Source: JBGPIK01 sp041484845 (GTDB taxonomy: Bacteria > Desulfobacterota > Binatia > UBA9968). From it: a stretch of DNA of 16,789 nt. The position numbers and the translations under genes are program-made. Below are positions 7,397-12,870 of the stretch, one piece after another (position 1 is the stretch's first letter; every line of letters starts with the position of its first letter). The notes under the pieces are model-generated. The model searched no databases. It worked only from the letters and a program-made list of their open reading frames with translations, and was not told where the DNA came from. The stretch is from the NCBI GenBank assembly GCA_041484845.1, contig JBGPIK010000113.1:1-16789 (forward strand), written 5' to 3'.

Positions 7397-9373
7397 TTAC
7401 GGATTCATTGAGCGGAACCCGGCTTTGTCTCCCTCTGTTTTCTTCATCTGTTCACGCCAGAGCTGCTCGGCGGCAGGAAGGTTCTCGGAGCCGGCCGAAG
7501 CAATGTGCGGGGTAATGAAAACCATCAGCTCCTCAAAATCTTTTTGCCATCTCATGCTCTTGAATAACCATCCGAGAATCGGCACATCCTTGAGATAGGG
7601 AATTCCACTCTCCGAAGTAATACTCGTGTCCTTTAGAATTCCGCCGAGGACAATCGTTTCCCCGTCCCTGACCAACACATTCGCCACGGCTTCGCGGTTG
7701 AGTTCGTCAAAAGGAATAACAGCACCGCTGGCCGATGTATTAGCAAACGTGCTGGATTTCACGTTAATATTCAACAAGACATAGCCGTCACTGGAGACTT
7801 GGGGAGTAACGGTCAGAATAATTCCAATCGGTATTTTTTCCGTCGCCACAGCGGAACCTGCCGCTGACGCGCCGGAACCGCTCGCGATATTTGTGGAGGT
7901 GGGCAATTGAACCCTTTTGATGGTTTCGCTTCGAATGGTCGAAGCCACGTTATTCAGCGTTACCACGGACGGACGAGAGATGATCCGTACATTTCCTTCT
8001 TTTTCCGCAGCCTCTAAAGTGTTAGCAAGATTTTTGAAACCTAAGAAGTTTTTCTGGATAACGGAAATCGTTGCTCCTAAACCCGTGGGAGCGCCTGGAA
8101 AAGTCGCGTCATTACCCGTGAACGGTGAGTCGGCGCCGGCCGCCGAACTGAAGGTCGTACCGCCTAGTTGAAAGGTAAGCCGGTTGCCCAACGCTCGCGC
8201 AAAGGTGGGCGTGGTCTCAATCAGATTCGACTCGATAAGAACCTGGGGTGTCCTCGCATCAAGTTTTGCCACCAGCGTACTTACTTCGTCGACGACCTTC
8301 TTAACATCTCGAACCATGATTGTATTGCTGCGCTCGTCGACGACAAGAGCGGCATCCGACCGCTTTGTTAAAAGTGTCTTTACCTTCGATTCGAGATCCT
8401 TCACCTTGGCATAATTGATGTTGAAATAAACCGTTTGCAGCGGTTCCCGGTTCTCCTCGGCCTTTTGCGCGGCAACCAATTGATCGCGTTCCGTCTTAAG
8501 TTGAGTTGCCGTTGAAATGCGCACGACATTACCGATCTGTTCCTTATCTAGCCCATTGGTAGCGATAAGTAGGTCGAGTGCCTGATCCAACGGAACCTCG
8601 ACTAGCCGCAGCGTTACCTTTCTGGCAACGTCAGGGGTTACCACAATATTGAGACCGCTCACTTCGGCTAGCAGACGAAACACGTTTTTGATATCCGCGT
8701 CTTTAAAATCAAGTGATAGCTTTTGTCCCGTGTATTTTTTCGCCTCGACGGTCGTTTCGTCTTTAATTGGAACCTGCCCCTTGGCATCGCTCGATGCCTT
8801 GACCGCTGCATTGGCAACATCAACGCGCTTTGCGCCGCGCACGAGAATGAGCTCACGCTTGGCGGTTGCCTTGGGATCCGCCGCGCCCACAACAATCTTA
8901 AGTCCGCCTCCTTCAGGTGTGACGACGTATGCGGGCACCGAACTCGGCGTAGTTTCAATGGTCAAGCGAAGGTATCCTTCGCCATAGCTGAGGCGCATTG
9001 CCCCCACCAGATCCGTGGTTACCCGGAAAGTTTCCACTTCCGCCGCCGGACTACCGTCACCAAAGATATCTAGAACGATGCGCGATGGCTGTGTAACGGG
9101 AAAGTGACGATACTGGGAAATCGGCGTTGAAAGTTTGATCTCGACGATCGTCTGCCCGAGCTCCTCACGGGCGGACAACTCCTGAATTCTGAGCGCTTGA
9201 ATGTCCCGCGTCTGTGGCTTGGCCGTAGACGGTGCCTGTGGAGATTTTTCGCTTGACGCGGTCGCTGCACTGGTTACCGGAACGTTCTGTTGTTGGTTGC
9301 CAATGGATGTACATCCGGTCAACGCCGCCAACAGGGCGATTCCGAAAACGTCAATATATTTTAAATTCTTCAT
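7397..9373 (-). CDS. pilQ: Type IV pilus secretin PilQ, predicted lipoprotein
   Basis: PilQ forms the outer-membrane channel for the pilus. The 658-residue protein has, in order: a lipoprotein signal ending LTGC (Cys21), an AMIN domain at about 58-155 (peptidoglycan or septum binding), and the secretin/TonB short domain at about 217-285 (LDFKDADIKNVFRLLAEVSG). An N1-type domain at about 310-375 follows, then the secretin core to about 620. Core signatures are VRIISRPSVVTLNN, LVRDGETIVLGG and VPILGWLF, with FITPHI near the end. The start ATG overlaps the pilP stop (ATGA), so the genes are coupled. Many PilQ proteins have a plain signal peptide and rely on a pilotin; a lipobox here suggests the secretin carries its own lipid anchor. 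A single AMIN domain is seen. Confidence 0.95.
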   Translation of the reverse strand: MKNLKYIDVFGIALLAALTGCTSIGNQQQNVPVTSAATASSEKSPQAPSTAKPQTRDIQALRIQELSAREELGQTIVEIKLSTPISQYRHFPVTQPSRIVLDIFGDGSPAAEVETFRVTTDLVGAMRLSYGEGYLRLTIETTPSSVPAYVVTPEGGGLKIVVGAADPKATAKRELILVRGAKRVDVANAAVKASSDAKGQVPIKDETTVEAKKYTGQKLSLDFKDADIKNVFRLLAEVSGLNIVVTPDVARKVTLRLVEVPLDQALDLLIATNGLDKEQIGNVVRISTATQLKTERDQLVAAQKAEENREPLQTVYFNINYAKVKDLESKVKTLLTKRSDAALVVDERSNTIMVRDVKKVVDEVSTLVAKLDARTPQVLIESNLIETTPTFARALGNRLTFQLGGTTFSSAAGADSPFTGNDATFPGAPTGLGATISVIQKNFLGFKNLANTLEAAEKEGNVRIISRPSVVTLNNVASTIRSETIKRVQLPTSTNIASGSGASAAGSAVATEKIPIGIILTVTPQVSSDGYVLLNINVKSSTFANTSASGAVIPFDELNREAVANVLVRDGETIVLGGILKDTSITSESGIPYLKDVPILGWLFKSMRWQKDFEELMVFITPHIASAGSENLPAAEQLWREQMKKTEGDKAGFRSMNP

Positions 9374-9984
9374 TCCGCACTCTCCGCCAAAATCCTCATA
9401 TTGACCTCGCGCTTTTTCCTGGCGCCGTACAAGTCAACAAAAAACTCCTCAATAGTAATTTCATTTTGTTTGATGGCTTTGACCGTGCCATCGCTCGCGC
9501 CAATCGGGGTGCCTACCTTGACCACGTAGCCGAGTCCCGCCGAGTCTTCTACCATCGCCGTCGGCTCCTTTGAATTCCAAATTATCGCTACGAGCTTGAG
9601 CTGCCCTAATTCGTAGCGCTCCAAAGGCGAAAGATTTTCCCGGCGCCGCACAGTGGAACGTACGTTCAAGGTAAAAGGACGAAACGGATCACGCCTGACC
9701 GTCGGAGAAGCCGATACTCTCTCCGGCGAATTAGACTGTTGTTCATTTGCCAGCGCCGAATCCGGGCTTGGATGGGTCGGCTCTGACAAGGATTCGATAA
9801 GTTTGGCTTTGGCCGCCTTGGCGATTCCCTGCAGGTGTTTCTCGACTGTCGCCGGAGTTCGCAAAAGCTTTTCCACGGCCTCTTTAGTTGTCTGCGATGG
9901 AGTCTTGATGTTTTCCTGGGCGTGCACTTGAATGGCAGCAATCAGGCTAACCAGAAATACGCAAGTCTTTTTTAAAGCCGCCAC
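9370..9984 (-). CDS. pilP: Type IV pilus inner-membrane complex protein PilP
   Basis: PilP links the PilN-PilO alignment complex to PilQ. The chosen GTG start at 9984 gives 204 residues with a short signal peptide (MAALKKTCVFLVSL, cleaved near VHA-Q), 7 bases after the pilO stop. The frame is open upstream to an ATG at 10086, but that would overlap pilO by about 95 bases and place a long basic tail before the signal. Family marks are RDPFRPF at 98-104, LERYELGQLKLVAIIW at about 121-136 and GxxGxxVKVGTPIG in the C-terminal beta domain; the middle (about 25-95) is low-complexity linker. Unlike typical PilP lipoproteins there is no lipobox: the only nearby Cys (Cys8) lies before the hydrophobic core. 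Its stop overlaps the pilQ start. Confidence 0.9.
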   Translation of the reverse strand: MAALKKTCVFLVSLIAAIQVHAQENIKTPSQTTKEAVEKLLRTPATVEKHLQGIAKAAKAKLIESLSEPTHPSPDSALANEQQSNSPERVSASPTVRRDPFRPFTLNVRSTVRRRENLSPLERYELGQLKLVAIIWNSKEPTAMVEDSAGLGYVVKVGTPIGASDGTVKAIKQNEITIEEFFVDLYGARKKREVNMRILAESAE

Positions 9985-9991
9985 GATCGTT

Positions 9992-10609
9992 CTACTTTTT
10001 GGGTGCTTTCGCCTTTTCTTCCGCAACTTTTTTTCGCTCGGCTTCATCCAAAAACCGGTAAGTGGTAGCCAGGGTGGAAATATCAAGAGCGACCTGATCT
10101 CCGCTGATTTTTGGATTTTTCAAGTCGATATTGTCTATATTTACGAGTCTGTTGAATTTTCCAACTTCGTCAAAGAAGGTGACCGCGTTATAAAAACCGC
10201 CGCGCACAACGATGTCTACCGGGATTTCAGCATAGAATTCCCGGAAGTTTTCCGCACGCGGGCGGAATAACACAATCTCCAAACCCGCTTCCCGCGCTTT
10301 CGTTGAAATGTTGCTCAAGAGTTCGGGAATCTCTTTGCTATCCGGAAGTTGAGCAACCGCCTCTTTGAGTCTTACGTTCCATTCCTGCAGATCTTTCTGG
10401 AGCTTCGGAAGGTTGGACGCTTTCTGTTGTTTGAGCGCTTTCTCATTGCGGGCAATCTCAACACCATCTATTAATTTGGCGATGGCGTCTGATCGAGGCT
10501 CATGAACGAAACTAAAGTAAAGGGCCGAAAGCAAAATAATTACAGTGGCCAAGATCGCGATTTTCTGTCGCGGGGATCGTTCAAGAATAGCGTTAAGCAA
10601 TTCGTTCAA
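9992..10609 (-). CDS. pilO: Type IV pilus inner-membrane complex protein PilO
   Basis: PilO pairs with PilN in the inner membrane and periplasm. The 205-residue protein has a short cytoplasmic tail, one membrane segment at about 17-35, a coiled-coil region at about 42-90, and a C-terminal ferredoxin-like domain containing KAREAGLEIVLFRP and FYAEIPVDIVVRGGFYNAV, typical of PilO. It ends in a Lys-rich tail. The start is a TTG at 10607-10609, overlapping the pilN stop as TTGA; GAGGAG lies about 9 bases upstream and supports it. No in-frame ATG is near. The order pilN-pilO-pilP is canonical. Confidence 0.93.
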   Translation of the reverse strand: MNELLNAILERSPRQKIAILATVIILLSALYFSFVHEPRSDAIAKLIDGVEIARNEKALKQQKASNLPKLQKDLQEWNVRLKEAVAQLPDSKEIPELLSNISTKAREAGLEIVLFRPRAENFREFYAEIPVDIVVRGGFYNAVTFFDEVGKFNRLVNIDNIDLKNPKISGDQVALDISTLATTYRFLDEAERKKVAEEKAKAPKK

Positions 10610-11214
10610 CGCTTTGTCTCCTCTTTTTTAACCGAGTCTTTGCCCTCGCCCTTTGGAATCGTTGTGGCCGGCGGCTGATAGGAAATAAGAGATTTCAGAG
10701 AAAATTTCTTTAGCGGTCCGCCTCCGGGCGCCCCTTCCGTTGCCTCGATCAACTCGACATCCCTGAAATAATGGAATGTTGCCAACGCTTTTAAAAAATC
10801 AGCAACTGTTTGATTGTCTACGGCCACACCCGTAATAACCAATTTGCCGCCGGTTTCTTTGAATTCCGTGAGCCAAAGGCTTGCTGGAGTGGCCGCCGAA
10901 AGACTTTCCATCACGCGTACAGGACCGGCTTTTCGTTGGTTGAGGTCCTCAATAATTTTGTGCTTGCTTTCGAATTCCTTAATTTTTGTTTGCAGCTCGC
11001 CGAACTCTTTAACTTTTACGTCGAGAGCTTTAATCTCTCCCCGCGCAATAGCAATTTCGTTCTGAAGCTTCGATATCCGGTAAGACTGATATATATAGGC
11101 TCCAAGAATAATCAGCGCGGTAAGACCCAAAGCCATACCGCCCATGATCAGATCGCGCCGGCGGCTTACCTCGGCCTTGATTTGTTTTACCGGCAGCAGA
11201 TTGACGCGGATCAT
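10606..11214 (-). CDS. pilN: Type IV pilus inner-membrane complex protein PilN
   Basis: PilN is a bitopic protein whose short cytoplasmic N-terminus binds PilM. The 202-residue protein begins MIRVNLLPVK, the conserved NLLP peptide that docks on PilM. A membrane segment follows at about 25-45, a coiled coil at about 48-90, and a periplasmic domain with SLSAATPASLWLTEF and ITGVAVDNQTVADFLKAL, family hallmarks. The C-terminal tail is charged (EGKDSVKKEETKR). The ATG overlaps the pilM stop (ATGA) and the stop overlaps the pilO TTG start, so pilM-N-O are coupled. Confidence 0.95.
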   Translation of the reverse strand: MIRVNLLPVKQIKAEVSRRRDLIMGGMALGLTALIILGAYIYQSYRISKLQNEIAIARGEIKALDVKVKEFGELQTKIKEFESKHKIIEDLNQRKAGPVRVMESLSAATPASLWLTEFKETGGKLVITGVAVDNQTVADFLKALATFHYFRDVELIEATEGAPGGGPLKKFSLKSLISYQPPATTIPKGEGKDSVKKEETKR

Positions 11215-12311
11215 TTATCCCCCGGTCTCCGAATCGACAACCCGGCCCCGACAGCAAACAGAGGCGCCGAACTCGCGAGGTAGGATTTATCGATGTTTTT
11301 GTTCACGATAAAACCACGGAACGGCTCTGCCAAGCTAACCGGCACTCCCATTTTCTCTCCCAATAGCGTATGCAACCCCGGAACTTTGGCGCTCCCACCG
11401 CTTAAGTAGATGTGCTTAAGGCCGTCGCCTTCGTCAGCGCCGACAGCGCCGTAAAGACTAACGGTCCTGCGGATTTCCTCGACGATGTTTTCTGCAATCG
11501 GTCTGAGTAACACTTGAAGATCCAATTCCTTCTTGCCCTCGATTACACCTGTGAGTTTGAAATTCTCGGCTATTTCGTTGGAGAGGCTCAATTCCCTTCG
11601 CAAACCCTCGGTGAATTCTTCCCCGCCGATGGGAAGGTCACCGGTAAAGGTGGAGACTCCGTTTTGTAAGAACGTGATGCTCGTGTAATGGGCCCCTATG
11701 TGAATAAGCCCTACAACCCCATTGATTTTTTCTCCGGCGTAACTGGCTTCATACATATTTTCCATGGCAAAATAGTCCACATCGATCACCGCCGGCGTGA
11801 GACCGGCCTGCTCAATTACATCGGTATAGCTATTAACGATTTCCTTTTTGACCGCCACGAGCAAAATATCCATCTTGCTGCCGCCGTCGGCAAGGTTGAG
11901 CACCTGATAGTCCAGATTCACGTTTTCCAGGTTCTCCGGAATTACGCTGTTGGCTTCAAATTCGACATTGGCTTCTAACTCAGTCTCCTCTTGCCTCGGC
12001 ATCTGCACCTTTTTCATAATTGCCGCGCGGCCGGGGACTGCGGAAATAACTCTTGTCGCTTTTACATTGTACTCTTGGATGACTCTTCGGATGGCGTCCG
12101 CTACGGAGCGCTGATCAATGACCATGTTGTTTTGGATGGCTTTTGGCGGCAGCGGCACGGTCCCCAAATTCAGCAGCTGATAGCGGCTCTTTTCGATTGA
12201 GCTTTCAACCATCTTGATCGAGCTCGAGCCGATATCAAGAGCGACGAAGCCATCGCCACCCCCCAAGGAGGCGAAAGAGCTGAAGTTCATGTAATTCAGT
12301 AACTTGAACAT
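11211..12311 (-). CDS. pilM: Type IV pilus assembly ATPase-fold protein PilM
   Basis: PilM is a cytoplasmic actin/FtsA-like protein that binds nucleotide and the PilN tail. The 366-residue protein shows the first phosphate motif DIGSSSIKMVE at 26-36, the second glycine motif GLIHIGAHYT at about 201-210, and the adenosine motif IYLSGGSAKVPGL at about 298-310. In the second motif a His (204) stands where FtsA-like proteins usually have Asp; some PilM proteins are reported without Asp here. The ATG at 12311 is 2 bases after the XRE stop, with no clear ribosome site, so it probably relies on coupling; an in-frame ATG at 12290 is the alternative. It is about the usual length for the family. Confidence 0.94.
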   Translation of the reverse strand: MFKLLNYMNFSSFASLGGGDGFVALDIGSSSIKMVESSIEKSRYQLLNLGTVPLPPKAIQNNMVIDQRSVADAIRRVIQEYNVKATRVISAVPGRAAIMKKVQMPRQEETELEANVEFEANSVIPENLENVNLDYQVLNLADGGSKMDILLVAVKKEIVNSYTDVIEQAGLTPAVIDVDYFAMENMYEASYAGEKINGVVGLIHIGAHYTSITFLQNGVSTFTGDLPIGGEEFTEGLRRELSLSNEIAENFKLTGVIEGKKELDLQVLLRPIAENIVEEIRRTVSLYGAVGADEGDGLKHIYLSGGSAKVPGLHTLLGEKMGVPVSLAEPFRGFIVNKNIDKSYLASSAPLFAVGAGLSIRRPGDK

Positions 12312-12313
12312 GG

Positions 12314-12514
12314 CTACAATCTAAAAACCTGTTGCTTTTGGCTGATTTTGAGACCTAATGCCAGTAGAATTTTTCTCTTGGTGGCCATCCGGCACGCCAT
12401 GCCCTTCTCGATGCGATCCAGAGTTAGAGGCGAAATGCCAGCGAGTCGAGCAAGCTCGGATTTACTTAGCATCTTCTCCTCGCGCATCTGCTTTACATTA
12501 TTAACTTGATCCAT
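12314..12514 (-). CDS. Small XRE-family helix-turn-helix regulator heading the pil operon
   Basis: This 66-residue protein is essentially one Cro/C1-type DNA-binding domain: REEKMLSKSELARLAG (about 11-26), then ISPLTLDRIEKGMACRMATKRKILLALGLKIS. The SKSELARLAGISPLTLDRIEKG stretch (about 17-38) is the helix-turn-helix. No sensing domain is present. The ATG at 12514 is preferred by a GGTGGAGGG just upstream, although spacing is short; the frame is open to 12553, which would add 13 residues and run into the dyad at 12541-12558. It ends 2 bases before pilM, so it is almost surely co-transcribed with pilMNOPQ and may regulate that operon. The DNA target is unknown; the dyad is a candidate. Confidence 0.88.
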   Translation of the reverse strand: MDQVNNVKQMREEKMLSKSELARLAGISPLTLDRIEKGMACRMATKRKILLALGLKISQKQQVFRL

Positions 12515-12540
12515 CCCTCCACCATCCCATTGAGCGCAAT

Positions 12541-12558
12541 GTCTCGTAGGCACGAGAC
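12541..12558. promoter_or_regulatory. Perfect inverted repeat GTCTCGT-AGGC-ACGAGAC
   Basis: The 7-bp arms are perfect with a 4-base centre, 27 bases upstream of the XRE start. It lies at the predicted start point of the sigma-70 candidate and within the leader of the sigma-54 transcript. It could be an operator for the XRE protein or an RNA hairpin in the leader. There is no T-run on either strand, so a terminator is unlikely. Confidence 0.5.
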
Positions 12559-12564
12559 TGCCGT

Positions 12565-12593
12565 TAATTACCTAATCGCAAATTCGATGTCAA
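12565..12593 (-). promoter_or_regulatory. Possible sigma-70 promoter for the XRE-pilM operon
   Basis: On the minus strand a perfect -35 TTGACA (12588-12593) is followed after 17 bases by TAATTA (12565-12570), a poor -10 box. The surroundings are AT-rich. It is a weak candidate beside the better sigma-54 site; predicted start near 12558. Confidence 0.3.
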
Positions 12594-12643
12594 TTAGAAT
12601 TAAATTCAATTATGTATAATTATGCTGCGCCATTTGGCTTCGA

Positions 12644-12659
12644 TGCAAAGTTATTGCCA
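12644..12659 (-). promoter_or_regulatory. Sigma-54 (-24/-12) promoter of the XRE-pilMNOPQ operon
   Basis: The minus-strand sequence TGGCAATAACTTTGCA matches the consensus TGGCAC-N5-TTGC(A/T) at TGGCA and at the full TTGCA, with GG and GC in exact register. The predicted start point is about 12633, giving a leader of about 119 bases before the XRE ATG. The same class of promoter lies before the minor pilin run. Confidence 0.6.
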
Positions 12660-12739
12660 GATCGGATTTACTAAGCCCTCTACGCTAGAATGATTGGATT
12701 TCACGTTCATACCTGTCTGGAGATGGCCGAACGACGCGA

Positions 12740-12750
12740 GTCCATCGGAC
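12740..12750. promoter_or_regulatory. Short dyad GTCC-ATC-GGAC, possible activator site
   Basis: The 4-bp arms GTCC and GGAC flank a 3-base centre about 107-117 bases upstream of the predicted sigma-54 start point. Arms and distance resemble the dyad before the other sigma-54 promoter (GTCCGT/ACGGAC), but the spacing between arms differs. The match is short enough to arise by chance. Confidence 0.25.
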
Positions 12751-12870
12751 ATTACCTGCCGCACAAGAACACTTTCTGAAAAGTTTGACAATTTTGTAAC
12801 ACATTAATGATCGCAAACGTACCAAACCAGTGAGTTGCTTTTACGAGCACCGACCGTTAATAGTCTGTCC

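Larger units (their letters stand above)
12515..12870. other. Divergent intergenic region between the pil operon and priA
   Basis: This 356-base region contains the XRE-proximal dyad (12541-12558), an AT-rich stretch (about 12559-12623) with a possible sigma-70 promoter, the sigma-54 candidate (12644-12659) and a GTCC/GGAC dyad (12740-12750). Toward priA a perfect TTGACA (12785-12790) is present, but no good -10 follows at normal spacing, so the priA promoter is unresolved. A 29-codon plus-strand frame at 12690-12779 has no ribosome site and no recognisable family. Confidence 0.6.

Noticed and set aside
7191..7598. A 135-residue plus-strand frame over the pilQ end and the gap
   Set aside because: Two thirds is antisense to the secretin C-terminus, with no family resemblance.
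924..12311. A type II secretion system rather than a type IV pilus
   Set aside because: PilM-N-O-P-Q, PilW, PilX and PilY1 are T4P specific and no GspC, D, E, F, K, L or M homolog is present.
12690..12779. A 29-codon plus-strand ORF in the priA-pil intergenic region
   Set aside because: No ribosome site, no recognisable family, and it overlaps the putative regulatory dyad.
12785..12813. Sigma-70 promoter for priA
   Set aside because: The TTGACA is perfect but no acceptable -10 lies 16-18 bases downstream.
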